Assembly: GCA_040755835.1 (NCBI GenBank)
Contig: JBFMAB010000013.1
Coordinates: 53,839 to 117,838 of the forward strand
Reading direction: 5' to 3'
DNA length: 64,000 bases
Origin: JADLDB01 sp040755835
Lineage (GTDB): Bacteria > Myxococcota > Myxococcia > Myxococcales > Myxococcaceae
Below, piece by piece: positions 52,699 through 63,800 of this stretch. The first letter of the stretch is position 1. Each line of letters starts with the position of its first letter. The notes below the pieces were generated by a model. That model was given only the letters and a program-made list of their open reading frames with translations. It was not told the origin of the DNA and did no database searches. The translations under genes and the position numbers were made by a program.

Positions 52699-55698
52699 TT
52701 GGACAAGAACAAGATCATCGAGGCCGCCGCGAAGCTGGTCGCCAAGGGGGCCTACGACAAGGCGATCAAGGAGTACCAGAAGATCCTGGAGGTCGATCCG
52801 AAGGACGTTCGGATCCTCCAGAAGATGGGAGAGCTGTACCAGAAGAAGAACGAGCCGGCGCAGGCGGCGCAGTACTTCACGCGCGTCGCCGAGAGCTACA
52901 CCGCCGACGGCTTCTTCCTGAAGGCGGTGGCGCTCTACAAGCAGGTCCTCAAGCTGGATCCGTCGCTCATCGAGGTCAACATCAAGCTCGCCGAGCTGCA
53001 CCAGCACCTGCAGCTGCTCGGCGAGGCGATGGCGTACTACCAGATCGTCGCCAACCACTACGACAAGCAGGGCGATACGCGGGCGAGCCTCGACGTCCTG
53101 CGGAAGATGGTCGATCTCGACCCCGACAACGTCGCGTCGCGGGTGAAGTTGGCGGACCTCTACGTGCGCGAAGGCCTCAACGACGAGGCGATGGGCGAGT
53201 TCTCGCGCGCGGCCGAGCACCTCAAGCGCAGCAACCGCATCGACGACTACCTCCGCGTGGCCGAGCGCCTCTCGGCGATGGACCCGAACAACCTGGGGCT
53301 CGCGCGGGAGCTGGCCCAGCTGTACCTGCAGCGCAACGATCAGAAGCGCGCGCTCGCGAAGCTGCAGATCTGCTTCAAGGCGGACAGCCGCGACATCGAG
53401 ACGCTGCGGCTGCTCGCGGTCGCCTTCCAGGGCCTCGGGCAGACCTCGAAGACGATCAGCGTCTACAAGGAGCTCGCGCGCGCGTACGAGGACCGCGGCC
53501 AGCACAGCGAGGCGGACCAGACCTGGGCGCAGGTCGCCCAACTCGATCCGAACGACCCCGACGTGCAGGCGCGCCACGCGGCGCTCGCGCCGCCGCCCGC
53601 AGCGGCGCCGTTGCACGCGCCGGCCGCGCAGACGGCGGCGGCCCCGGCCTACCAGCCGGCGCAGCAGGCGACCGCGGTGCAGGCGGCCCACGCGCCCCCG
53701 GCGGCGGCCAGGCCCAAGGGCGACAACATCAGCAAGCTGCTCACGGAGACGGACGTCTACGTGAAGTACGGCCTGCACGACAAAGCGCTCGAGCACCTCC
53801 GCAAGGTGTTCAACGTCGACCCCGAGAACATCGACGCGCACGAGAAGGCGTACGCGATCTACGTCGCGTCGAACAACCACGCGCAGGCCTTCGAGCAGCT
53901 GCTCAACGTGCTGCGGCTCCACACGCGCTCGGGGGACGGCGCGCGCGCGCAGCCGTACCTCGCGGCGATCCTCCAGCAGAACCCCGGGCATCCGGAGGTG
54001 CCGGTCTTCCTGCAGGCGCTGCGCGTGAGCGGCGTGGCGGCCGTCGAGGCCCCGCAGGACGCGGTGCACGACGAAGCGATCCTCGTCGACTCGGCGGACG
54101 ACGAGGTCATCGTCGCGGAGGAGCCCGTCGACGACGTCATCTCGGCCGAGGTGTCCGTCGCCCACGACGAGTCGCCCGAGGAGGTGGCGCTCGAGGCCGA
54201 GCCCCTGGCCGACGACGAGCTCCTGCTGAACCCGGCCGACGCCGCCGCGGAAGCGCGCTACGACGTCGAGCCGCCGCCCGTCATGGACGACGGTGGCTAC
54301 GGCGAGCAGGCCGAGGGGCACGAACAGGTCGTCTCGGATTTCGACTCCGAGTACAGCGCCGACTTCGAGGAGCCGAAGACGGGCGAGTTCAGCGTCGCCG
54401 AGAGCCAGCACGCGCAGCCCGAGTTTCAGGAGCCGTCGTACGAGGAGCCCGCCTCCGCGCCGCTGGAGGAGGTGGACGAGCCCACCGGGGGGATCGGGCG
54501 CCCGGTGCAGCAGATCCCCGCCACCACCGCGCCGGTCTACCAGTTCGACGCGCCGCCCGGGCTGGGCGACGACGAGCACGAGGCGCCGACCCGGGTCTCG
54601 CCCAGGCTCGACCCGTCGGCGCTGAAGACCGCGGTGGGCATGCGCTCGCCGGTGGGCCAGCCGATCCAGCAGCTGGAGAGGCCGTCGTGGGAGGCGCCGG
54701 CGGAGCACGAGGCGCCGACCGGCGTGCAGCCCGTCGACGAGACCAGCTTCGACGGCGCCGCCGAGACCGGGAGCTCACGCCCCGTCGAGGAGCCGATGGA
54801 CGACGGCTCGGCGCCGGCGCCGGTGGAGGAGGCCGTCGAGGCACCGCCCGAGGAGGAGCCCGCGTCGGAGGAGTGCGACGAGGCCACCTTCTTCATCGAA
54901 CAGGGGCTGTACGACGAGGCCCGCGAGATTCTCGAGACCATCGTCATCGCCTACCCGGACCACCGGCGCGCCGCGCAGCTCATGGCGCAGCTCGAGCAGG
55001 CCGAGGCGGGTGGTGGCGCGCCGGTCGCCGCCGCGGGCGACGGCAACGGCGCCACGTCGAACGCGTTCGACCTCGCGGCCGAACTGGCCAACGAGCTGGG
55101 CGACTCCGCCGAGGACGCCGCGGCGTCCGATCTCGGCGGCGGGCTGGGCGACGACTACCAGGTGTCCGTCGAGGAGGTCTTCGCGGAGTTCAAGAAGGGC
55201 CTCGAGAAGGTCGTGAAGCCCGAGGACGTCGACACGCACTACGACCTCGGCGTGGCCTACAAGGAGATGGGTCTCATCGACGACGCGGTCAGCGAGTTCT
55301 CGATCGCGCGCAAGGGCTGCATCGGCAAGCGCAAGGAGATCGACTGCCTGTCGATGATCGGCCTGTTGCAGTCGATGAAGGGCGACTACGGCCAGGCGGT
55401 GGAGGCTTTCGGGCAGGCGCTGCAGAGCGAGCACGCCACCGGCGACACCGAGAAGGCGCTCCGCTACGACTTCGCGGCCGCCTGGGAGGGAGCGGGCGAG
55501 GTGGGCAAGGCGCTGGGCCAGTACTTGCGCGTCCAGCGCCTCGACAGGGGCTTCCGCGACGTCGCCGCGCACGTCGAGCGCCTGTCGGCGATCGCCACCC
55601 CCGAGGACGACAGCCCGCCACCGGCTCAACCTCCGAGCGGCGGAGGCCGCCCGCCTTCAGGAGGAGGCCGGCCCGCGCGCAAGGTCGGCTACGTGTAA
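52699..55698 (+). CDS. sgmX: TPR protein, probable SgmX homologue
   Basis: This 999-residue protein has TPR blocks at about 1-290 and 345-430, an acidic disordered region (453-725) and a second helical/TPR block (727-960), then a Pro/Gly tail. In M. xanthus a large TPR protein, SgmX, lies downstream of the pil genes and efp/acc and is the effector through which the GTPase MglA turns on T4P at the leading pole. Order and architecture match. The TTG at 52699 is the only start after an in-frame stop at 52639; a ribosome site is weak. The identification needs a similarity search. Confidence 0.78.
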   Translation: MDKNKIIEAAAKLVAKGAYDKAIKEYQKILEVDPKDVRILQKMGELYQKKNEPAQAAQYFTRVAESYTADGFFLKAVALYKQVLKLDPSLIEVNIKLAELHQHLQLLGEAMAYYQIVANHYDKQGDTRASLDVLRKMVDLDPDNVASRVKLADLYVREGLNDEAMGEFSRAAEHLKRSNRIDDYLRVAERLSAMDPNNLGLARELAQLYLQRNDQKRALAKLQICFKADSRDIETLRLLAVAFQGLGQTSKTISVYKELARAYEDRGQHSEADQTWAQVAQLDPNDPDVQARHAALAPPPAAAPLHAPAAQTAAAPAYQPAQQATAVQAAHAPPAAARPKGDNISKLLTETDVYVKYGLHDKALEHLRKVFNVDPENIDAHEKAYAIYVASNNHAQAFEQLLNVLRLHTRSGDGARAQPYLAAILQQNPGHPEVPVFLQALRVSGVAAVEAPQDAVHDEAILVDSADDEVIVAEEPVDDVISAEVSVAHDESPEEVALEAEPLADDELLLNPADAAAEARYDVEPPPVMDDGGYGEQAEGHEQVVSDFDSEYSADFEEPKTGEFSVAESQHAQPEFQEPSYEEPASAPLEEVDEPTGGIGRPVQQIPATTAPVYQFDAPPGLGDDEHEAPTRVSPRLDPSALKTAVGMRSPVGQPIQQLERPSWEAPAEHEAPTGVQPVDETSFDGAAETGSSRPVEEPMDDGSAPAPVEEAVEAPPEEEPASEECDEATFFIEQGLYDEAREILETIVIAYPDHRRAAQLMAQLEQAEAGGGAPVAAAGDGNGATSNAFDLAAELANELGDSAEDAAASDLGGGLGDDYQVSVEEVFAEFKKGLEKVVKPEDVDTHYDLGVAYKEMGLIDDAVSEFSIARKGCIGKRKEIDCLSMIGLLQSMKGDYGQAVEAFGQALQSEHATGDTEKALRYDFAAAWEGAGEVGKALGQYLRVQRLDRGFRDVAAHVERLSAIATPEDDSPPPAQPPSGGGRPPSGGGRPARKVGYV

Positions 55699-55704
55699 AG
55701 CGCC

Positions 55705-56910
55705 ATGAGCTACCTGGAGTACTTCGGCCTCAGCTCGGAGCCGTTCAGCAACGCGCCGGTCAGCCGGTTTTATTACAACGCTCCGCAGCACCAGCAGGCG
55801 CTGACGCGGCTGTTGTACGCGGCGAGCTCGATGAAGGGCCTGGCGGTGCTGGTCGGTGACATCGGTGCGGGCAAGACGACGCTCGCGCGGCGCCTGCTCG
55901 ATTCGCTGCCTGAGGAGGAGTACGAGGCCGCGCTGCTCGTCATCATCCACTCGGGCATCACCGCGAGTTGGCTCTTGAAGCGCATCGCGCTGCAACTCGG
56001 CGTGGAGAACCCGGCGCAGGAGAAGCTGGCCTTGCTCTCGCAGCTCTACCAGCGGCTGTTGCAGATCTACGAGCAGGGCCGCAAGGCGGTGGTGCTCATC
56101 GACGAGGCGCAGATGCTCGAGACCCGCGAGCTGATGGAGGAGTTCCGCGGGCTGCTCAACCTGGAGGTACCGGAGCGGAAGCTCATCAGCTTCGTCTTCT
56201 TCGGTCTGCCGGAGATCGAGCAGAACCTGAAGTTGGATCCCCCGCTCGCGCAGCGCGTGGCCATGCGGTACCGGCTGGAGTCGTTCAGCGCGGAGTCGAC
56301 GGACGCCTACGTGAAGCACCGCCTGCGCCTGGCGGGGAGCGCGAAGATGCCGTTTACCAGCGAGGCGATCCTCGCGGTGCACCGGCGCTCGGGCGGCACG
56401 CCCCGCGTCATCAACACGCTCTGCGACAACGCGCTGTTCGAGGCCTTCCTCAACCGCACCACCGAGATCACCGGTGGCCTGATCGAGCAGATCGCCGACA
56501 ACCTCGGCCTCGAGGCCAGCCGGACCGCGCCCGCCGTGGTCGCGCCGGTGGCCCCCGCCGTCGCGCCGGTCGCGGCGGTGCCGACCGGCGCGTCGGCACC
56601 GCCCGCGGCGGCCGCGCCGATGCCGACGGCTCCGGCGATCACCCCCGTGATGGTGCCGTACCGCTCGTCGGCCGCGACGGCCGCGCGGCGGGAGCCGGTG
56701 GCGGTGGGCCCGGAGCCGACGGCCGGTGCCGCGGCCCCTCCGGGGAATGCCGCGCCCGCGGAGGCGGTTGCCCCCGTGCAGCCAGGCGCGTCCGCGGCGC
56801 CCCTGCCGCCGTCCCCGGCGCCGCCGGCCGGAGCCGTGGGAGCGAAGCCGAAGGGCAGCGTGGACCTCGCGGAGATCGACCGCTACCTCGAGGGGCTGGG
56901 GAAGCTCTAG
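55705..56910 (+). CDS. ExeA/GspA-like AAA ATPase with Pro/Ala-rich tail
   Basis: This 401-residue ATPase has the N-terminus MSYLEYFGLSSEPFSNAP typical of the ExeA/GspA group, Walker A GDIGAGKT at 51-58 and Walker B VVLIDEAQ at 129-136. The C-terminal 120 residues are Ala/Pro-rich and disordered (280-370), ending in DLAEIDRYLEGLGKL, a short motif that could bind a partner. Unlike GspA it has no obvious membrane helix or peptidoglycan domain. It starts 6 bases after sgmX, so a joint role at the pilus or the cell pole is likely. Confidence 0.87.
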   Translation: MSYLEYFGLSSEPFSNAPVSRFYYNAPQHQQALTRLLYAASSMKGLAVLVGDIGAGKTTLARRLLDSLPEEEYEAALLVIIHSGITASWLLKRIALQLGVENPAQEKLALLSQLYQRLLQIYEQGRKAVVLIDEAQMLETRELMEEFRGLLNLEVPERKLISFVFFGLPEIEQNLKLDPPLAQRVAMRYRLESFSAESTDAYVKHRLRLAGSAKMPFTSEAILAVHRRSGGTPRVINTLCDNALFEAFLNRTTEITGGLIEQIADNLGLEASRTAPAVVAPVAPAVAPVAAVPTGASAPPAAAAPMPTAPAITPVMVPYRSSAATAARREPVAVGPEPTAGAAAPPGNAAPAEAVAPVQPGASAAPLPPSPAPPAGAVGAKPKGSVDLAEIDRYLEGLGKL

Positions 56911-56941
56911 CCAGGTCCGGCCCGTCCTCAGGAGGAACGCC

Positions 56942-59900
56942 GTGATTGAGCCGCGGCGCAATTGGCGCAGGGCGCTCGGAGTCGTGGCGCTGATCGCCGT
57001 CGGGGCCGTGTTTCTGCTGCGCACGGACAGGGCGGGCGAGCTGGCCTGCGGCGAGTTACGCCGCCGGCTGCCGGGCCTGCTGGGGCTCGACGTGGAGGTC
57101 GGCAGGTGCCGGCTCGACCCGCTGGGCCTGGGCGTCGCGCTCGAGCAGGTAGCCGTGTCTGAGCCGGGCGCGGCCACGCCGCTGGTGTCCGCGGACTCGG
57201 CGGAGGTGGCGTTGCGCGGCCTCTTCCCCGGGTACGTGTCCCTGCAGGAGATCTCCGTCGTGCGCCCGAAGGTGGACGTGCGCGTGCATGGCGGTGACGG
57301 CAAGCCGGCCGACGGCTGCCCGCTGGACGCGCTCAAGCGGGTGCGCATCGGCGCCGTGAAGGTCGAGCAGGGCCGAGTGCGCGTGGAGCTGCCGGGCGGA
57401 CAGCTGGTGCAGCTGGAGGGGCTCGACCTCGACGCGAAGCTCGGCCGCCGCAGCGCGGAGCTCGACGTGCAGGCGCGCTCCGGAAGCGCCACCGTGCAGG
57501 GCCGCGTGTGGACGCTGGGGCGGGTGCGCGGCGACGCGGCGTTGGACCTCGAGGGCCGCGAGCTCGAGCTGCGGCGCTTCGAGGCGAACGTCGAAGGCGT
57601 CTCTGCCACCGCGTCGGGGCGGGTGGAGTCCTTGTGCGACGCGCTCCCCGTGCTCGCGCTCAACGCGCAGGCCTGGGTGCCGCTCGACGCGCTGCCGCGC
57701 CTGGGGGTGGCGCTGCCCGAGCCGTCGGGGCAGGTCGTGGGCCGCGTCTCGATGACGGGCCGCGCCGACGCGCCGGTGGTGCGCGCGGAGCTGGTGGCCA
57801 CGCAGGTCGCGCTGGGCCACTTCCACCCGGGCGACTTCTCGGTGAAGGGCACCTGGTCGGGGCAGACCGTCACCTTGGACGAGTTCCTCACGTCCTCGGG
57901 CGACGGGGAGGTGCGGGTGTCGGGCGAGCTGTCGCTGAAGGAGGGCCTGCCGGTGCGCGCGCGCGTGGAGACGCGCGACGCCTCCTTCGCGCGCATCCTC
58001 GATCGCGCGGGCGTGCCGGGCTCCTGGGTGGAGTTCCCCGCCACGGTGAGGGGCACGGTGTCGGGCCGCCTCCTGCCGGTGCCTGCGTTGTCCGGCGACA
58101 TCGACTTCGCCACCGGGCCGTTCGTGCTGGCCACGCACGGCTGGGATACGCCGAAAGGGAAGGCGCTCGACATCCTTCGCTTCAAGCAGTCGGCCGGCAG
58201 CTTCCGCCTGGGCGTGTCGGGCGAGGGCGTCAGCTTCGACGCGGTGCGCGTGCGCGTGGGCGCGGACGCGTCGACGCAGGTCGCGGGCCGGGTGACGCTC
58301 TTCTACGACGCGCGGCGGGGCCTGGAGGTCGACGTCGAGTCGCAGCAGATCGACCTCTCGGATTTCGGGGCGATCGCCGAGCTGCCGTGGTCCGGCGTGG
58401 GCACCGCGCGCGCGCGCATCGCCGGGCCGATGCTCCCCGGCTCGAACGGCGTCGTCGTCGACGCGCAGACGACGCTGCGCGACTTCAAGCTGTGGGGCTA
58501 CTCGCTGGGCGTGGTGCAGTCGCCACTCAAGTACCAGGGCGACACGCTGTCGCTGCCTGCGATCGTCGCGCAGAAAGGCCAGACGCAGTACTTCGGCGAC
58601 GTGGCGCTCATCTTCCGCGAGCCGGGCCTGCACGCCCGCGCCACGGTGCAGCTGCCCGATGGCCGCGTGGAGGACATGGTCGATCTGCTGGCCGACCTGA
58701 GCCCCACCATGGAAAACCTGCAGGACGGGGTTCTGACGGGGCGCGTGTCCGGCCTCGCGGCGGTGGACAGCCCGGTGTCGGAGCTCACCGGCGTCATCGC
58801 GACGCACGTCCGCGACGTGCGCTACTACGGCCGCCACCTCGGCGAGGCAAACCTCATCACCCGCTTCGACGCCGGGAAGGCGCTGGTGCTGGAGCCGGCG
58901 CTCTTCACCGGCCGCCTCGGCCGCTTCTCGGCGGCTGGGCGGTGGGAGTTCGCCGGTCCGCTGGACTTCGACATGGGCATCGCCGGTGGCAGCCTCGCAG
59001 AGCTCATCGACCCCGGCGGCGTGGACGCGGTGCCTGTCGGTGGCCCCTTCACGGCGCAGGCGAAGGTGGGCGGCCACGTCGACCACATGCTGGTGGACGG
59101 CTGGCTCGACTCACCCGACGCGACCTGGAAGGGCAAGTCGCTCGGCAAGGGGCGCCTGGTCGCGAAGGTGGTCGGCCGCGACGTCGACGTCACCGGGCCG
59201 GTGTTCCAAGGCCTGACGGGGCAGGTCCGCTTCAAGATGAAGGGCGACTGGCCATACGGCGGTGAGTTCCAGGTGGACTTGACGGATCTCACGCCGTTCC
59301 TGCCACCCTCCGCGGCGCAGCTCGCCGTTGCGCTCGCGGGCAAGGTGAACGTGGCGGGGTTGCTCCTCGACTGGCGGCAGTCGCACGCGCAGGTCCGCCT
59401 GGAGAAGCTGGCGCTGGCGCGCGGCGACTTCCAGGTGGCGAACGTGGGCCCGGTCGAGTTGGGGTGGAACGCTGGCGCCGTCGACGTGCGCCGGCTGAAC
59501 CTGAAAGGGCAAACGTCCGAACTGGTGGCCGAGGGCACCTGGGGACCAACCGTCGTCGACCTCAAGTCGCGCGGCGCGCTCGACCTCTCCATCCTCTCCA
59601 GCTTCCTGTCCTCGCTCGACCGCACGCAGGGCCAGCTGTCCTTCACCGCGGCCTTCTCCGGGCCGGTGACGGACCCGGCGCTGGTGGGCAACGCGGAGTT
59701 CGGCGACGTGCGCTTCGCCTGGAAGGGACAGGACGTGCAGGTCCGCGCGCTGGGCGGCCGCGCGAACTTCTCGGAGTCGCGGGTGCTGCTGCAGGACGTG
59801 CAGGGCTTCCTGAACGACGGCACCGTGCGCGTGCGCGGTGACGCGCGGCTGTCGGGGCTCGATCTCTCGACGCTCGAGCTCCAGTTCGACCTCGACGGCG

Positions 59901-60844
59901 TCACGCTGCGCGTGCAGCCCGAGGTGCCCGTCACGCTGTCGGGTGGCCTGTTGCTCGCCTCCCGCAAGAAGGGCGTCTACCAGCTGTCCGGCGCGCTCGA
60001 CGTCGATCGCTTCCTCTACACCCGGCAGCTGTCGCTCGAGGACCTGCTGGCGGCGGCGCGCGACCGCGGCGTGCCCAGCGACGAGAAGCCCGAGGAGTGG
60101 CTGCGGTACGACGTCGACGTCAGCGCCGCGGGGGACGTGCGGCTCGACAACAACCTCGTCCGCGCGAAGCTTTTGGGCAAGCTGCGCCTCACCGGCACCA
60201 ACGTGAAGCCGGTCATCATCGGCGCCATCGAGACGGCCGAGGGCGCGCAGGCCTTCTTCCGGAACAACACGTACCGCATCAGCCGCGGGCTCTTGCAGTT
60301 CAATGGCCTGTGGCCGACCTTCGACCTGTCCGCGCAGGCGACGGTGCGCGACTACCTGGTCAACGTCAAGGCCTTCGGCCGCTTCGACGACCCGAAGCTT
60401 TCCCTCACCAGCGAGCCGTTCCTCCCCGACGGCGACATCATCTCGCTGCTCACCATCGGCGTGACCTCGCGCGAGCGCGTCACCAGCGACACGGCCACCA
60501 GCCTCGCCGCCGAGGCGCTCCTGTCGGCCTCGGGCCTGGATCAGCAGGTGCAGCGTTTCCTCTCGCAGTCAGTGGGCCTCAAGGACCAGCAGGTGCGCTT
60601 CACCACCAGCTTCAACGAGGCGACCGGCACGTCGGAGCCGGCGGTGGCCTGGGAAGCCAAGGTGCTGGACGAGAACCTCAAGGTGGGCGTGACTCAGCCC
60701 GTGACGGGCCGGGGCACCAGGGCGCAGGCGGAGTACCGCATCAACCAGCGCGTGTCGGCGCGCGCCCAGTGGGACAACCAGAACCAGAACACCACCATCG
60801 GCAACCCGGGGCTCGACCTGCGGTTCCTCTTCGAATGGGAATAG
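56942..60844 (+). CDS. tamB: TamB-like inner-membrane/periplasmic lipid or protein transport factor
   Basis: This 1300-residue AsmA-like protein begins with GTG at 56942 after the strong site AGGAGGAA. The N-terminal anchor (about 10-28) is followed by more than 1000 residues of repeating beta strands. The C-terminal DUF490 domain is clear from about 950 on, ending with LRFLFEWE. It bridges the inner membrane and the outer-membrane Omp85 protein. The stop overlaps the Omp85 start by 10 bases, so the two form a TamA/TamB-type pair. Confidence 0.93.
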   Translation: MIEPRRNWRRALGVVALIAVGAVFLLRTDRAGELACGELRRRLPGLLGLDVEVGRCRLDPLGLGVALEQVAVSEPGAATPLVSADSAEVALRGLFPGYVSLQEISVVRPKVDVRVHGGDGKPADGCPLDALKRVRIGAVKVEQGRVRVELPGGQLVQLEGLDLDAKLGRRSAELDVQARSGSATVQGRVWTLGRVRGDAALDLEGRELELRRFEANVEGVSATASGRVESLCDALPVLALNAQAWVPLDALPRLGVALPEPSGQVVGRVSMTGRADAPVVRAELVATQVALGHFHPGDFSVKGTWSGQTVTLDEFLTSSGDGEVRVSGELSLKEGLPVRARVETRDASFARILDRAGVPGSWVEFPATVRGTVSGRLLPVPALSGDIDFATGPFVLATHGWDTPKGKALDILRFKQSAGSFRLGVSGEGVSFDAVRVRVGADASTQVAGRVTLFYDARRGLEVDVESQQIDLSDFGAIAELPWSGVGTARARIAGPMLPGSNGVVVDAQTTLRDFKLWGYSLGVVQSPLKYQGDTLSLPAIVAQKGQTQYFGDVALIFREPGLHARATVQLPDGRVEDMVDLLADLSPTMENLQDGVLTGRVSGLAAVDSPVSELTGVIATHVRDVRYYGRHLGEANLITRFDAGKALVLEPALFTGRLGRFSAAGRWEFAGPLDFDMGIAGGSLAELIDPGGVDAVPVGGPFTAQAKVGGHVDHMLVDGWLDSPDATWKGKSLGKGRLVAKVVGRDVDVTGPVFQGLTGQVRFKMKGDWPYGGEFQVDLTDLTPFLPPSAAQLAVALAGKVNVAGLLLDWRQSHAQVRLEKLALARGDFQVANVGPVELGWNAGAVDVRRLNLKGQTSELVAEGTWGPTVVDLKSRGALDLSILSSFLSSLDRTQGQLSFTAAFSGPVTDPALVGNAEFGDVRFAWKGQDVQVRALGGRANFSESRVLLQDVQGFLNDGTVRVRGDARLSGLDLSTLELQFDLDGVTLRVQPEVPVTLSGGLLLASRKKGVYQLSGALDVDRFLYTRQLSLEDLLAAARDRGVPSDEKPEEWLRYDVDVSAAGDVRLDNNLVRAKLLGKLRLTGTNVKPVIIGAIETAEGAQAFFRNNTYRISRGLLQFNGLWPTFDLSAQATVRDYLVNVKAFGRFDDPKLSLTSEPFLPDGDIISLLTIGVTSRERVTSDTATSLAAEALLSASGLDQQVQRFLSQSVGLKDQQVRFTTSFNEATGTSEPAVAWEAKVLDENLKVGVTQPVTGRGTRAQAEYRINQRVSARAQWDNQNQNTTIGNPGLDLRFLFEWE

Positions 60845-63800
60845 CGCTCGTCCTGGCGGCGGCGCTCCTCGCCCAGGCGCCGGCGCTCGAGGGGGAGGGC
60901 GCGCCGCTCACCGTGAGCTCGGTCGAGGTGCGCCTGCCCGCGGGCGCGGACGTGAGGCTGCTCGACCGGGTGCCCAACCTGGTGGCCGTCCGTCAGGGGC
61001 AGGCCTTCTCGCGGCGCGCGGTGCAGCGCACCATCGAGAACCTCTACGCCACCGGCCGCTTCAGCGACGTCGAGGTGGTGGGCGTGCGGACCGGGGCGGG
61101 CCTCGAGCTGACCATCGAGCTGACGCCCCGACAGTCCGTCGTCGACGTGTACGCCGAGGGCTGCCAGGCGCTGACGCCGGCGGAGGTGGTGGCCGCCTCG
61201 CGGCTCACCCGCGGCGCCGAGTACTGGCCCGAGCGCGCGGCGCACGCCGCAGAGAAGGTGGCGACGCTGTACCACCGGCGCGGCTACCGCGAGGTGAAGG
61301 TGCAGACCCGCGTGTCGGACAGCACCGACGCGGACGCCCCCGGCGTCAACGTGGGCTTTTTGGTGGACGAGGGCCCGCCGCTGCGCATCTCCAGCCTGTC
61401 GGTGGTGGGCGAGCCGGGCGTGGAGCTGTCGCGCCTGCGCCGCGAGCTCGAGGTGAGCCCCGGCGACGTGATGGATCTCGACGCCATCGAGAAGGGGTTG
61501 ACCCGCGTGCGCGCCCTGCTGCAGCGGGAGCGCTTCTACCGCGCGCGCGTCGGCGCCCCGCAGGTGCAGGACGACGGGCGGCTGGTGCTGCCCATCGTCG
61601 CGGGCCCGCGCTTCGAGCTGGTCTTCTCGGGCAACGAGCACGTCGCGTCCAGCACCCTCGCGGCGGTGCTGGCCTACTCGGGCGAGGAGCTCCTCGACGG
61701 GCTGATGGCGGCGCGGCTCGCGCAGAAGCTCGAGCGCTTCTACCGCTTCCGCGGGTTCCACGACGTCCGCGTCACCACCGAGGAGGTGGTGCGGCCCGGG
61801 ACGCGCAGCGCGGCGCTGGGCTTCGTCATCGAGGAGGGCGCGGCGCTGCGGGTGGTGGAGCTGACGTTCGACGGCAACACTGCGGTGTCCGACGGCGAGC
61901 TGCGCGACGTGCTGCTGCGCGTGATGGAGGCGAGCGCGCCGGAGGTGGGCTTCGACGTGCACCCGCTGGGCGACCCGCTGCGGCTCGAGGGCCGGGGGCC
62001 GGTGGCGCCGCTGAGCGAGCTGCCCAGCCCACCGCTGGACACGGTGCTGGTGGAGGAGGTGTGGGCCGACGCGGCGCGGGCGATGACGGCGCTGTACCGG
62101 CAGAGGGGCTACCTGTCGGGAACGGTGGTGCTCGACCACGTGGCGATCGACCGCGGCGGTGCGCGGGTGCGCTTTCGCGTCGAGGAGGGTGCCGAGGCCC
62201 ACTACCACTCGCTGACCGCGCGCGGGCTGCCCGAGGGTTTCACCTCGGAGGGGATGCGGCAGGTGCAGAAGGGCGCCGTCTTCAGCCCGCAGGCGCTCGA
62301 TCGCCTCCGCCAGGACGTCGCGCGCGAGCTCGGGCGCTCGGGGTACGTGTTCGCGCAGGTGGCCGCGGAGTACCGCGTGGGCGACGAGGGCCGGAGCGTC
62401 GACGCGGTGCTGACGGTGGATCCCGGCCCGCTGGTGCGGGTGCGGGCGATCCTCCCCGTCGGCAACGACCGGACCTACGACGACGTGGTGCTGCGGCAGG
62501 CGACGATGCTGGAAGGCCAGCCGCTCGACGCCGAGACGCTGGCGACGACGCAGGCGAACCTGATGGGCCTGGGCATCTTCCGCAGCGTCGAGGTGGAGAT
62601 GCTCGCGCCCGATCGCCCGGAGCCGCTCAAGACGGTGCTGCTCAAGACGCGCGAGCGCGCGCGCATGTCGGGCGAGTTCGGCCTCGGCTACTTCCTCGCC
62701 GACGGCCCCCGCGTGGTGGTGGATCTGAGCGCCCCCAACCTCGGCGGCCGAGCCATCAACCTGAACGCGCACCTGCAGGTGAACTTCTTCGCGCTGTCCG
62801 CGCCGGCCTTGTCGAAGCAGGTCGACGTGAGCGACCTCGCCGCGTACGAGCAGATCGGTGGTCGCGGGAACGTGTCCGTCTCGAGCCGCAGCGTGCTGCC
62901 CAAGGGCTTCGGGCTGCGCTTCGACGTCATCGGCGAGCGGGTGTTCCGCCAGCAGTTCCGTTTCACGCGGTTCGCCGGCGTGCCCACGCTGGACTGGCAG
63001 CGGATCTTCGAGATCCCCCGGCTCGAGTGGCTCAAGCCGAAGCTGACCCTGGCGCTGCAGTACGAGCTCGACTGGTCGCGCGTGCTCCCGACCAGCGCGT
63101 CCACGGATCCGACGCAGACGACCAACGTGCTCGATCAGGAGCGCCTGCGCTTCTTGTTCGGCAACTTCTTCCTGCAGACGGTGCGCTTCAGCCCGACGCT
63201 GGACCTGCGCGACAACGCGGCCAACCCGCGCAAGGGCCTGCTGGTGCAGGGCGCGGCGGATCTCACCGGGGCGCTGAGCGCCATCGACGAGAAGGGCGCC
63301 GAGGTGGTGGTGAACTTCGTGAAGCTGTCCGGGCTGCTGACGGGCTACGTGCCGCTCGGCAGCCGCTTCGTGCTGGCGCTGTCGGCGCGGGCGGGCCGCA
63401 TCTTCCCCCTGTCCTCGGGCTCGACCACGCCGCCGGTGAAGCGCTTCTTCCTGGGCGGCTCCACGTCGATGCGCGGCTTCAACGAAGATCAGCTGCTCGC
63501 CGAGGACCAGCGGGCCCAGTACCGGCAGGAGGTGCGGGACTGCGGGGTGCTGGCGAACAAGGACGGCTGCTCGTCGGCGGCGCTCACCATCCGTTCGGGG
63601 CGGCAGGTGCCGTCCCAGGGCGGCGAGCTCTTCGCGCTGCTCAAGGCCGAGCTGCGGTTCCCGGTGTTCTCCAGCGTCGACCTGGGCGTCTTCTTCGAGA
63701 CGGGCAACCTCTGGCTCGCGGTGCCGGACAGCATGTGGCCGTTCCGCGCCATCGCCGGCACCGGCCTGCGCTACGGCACGCCCGTGGGCCCCCTGGCGCT

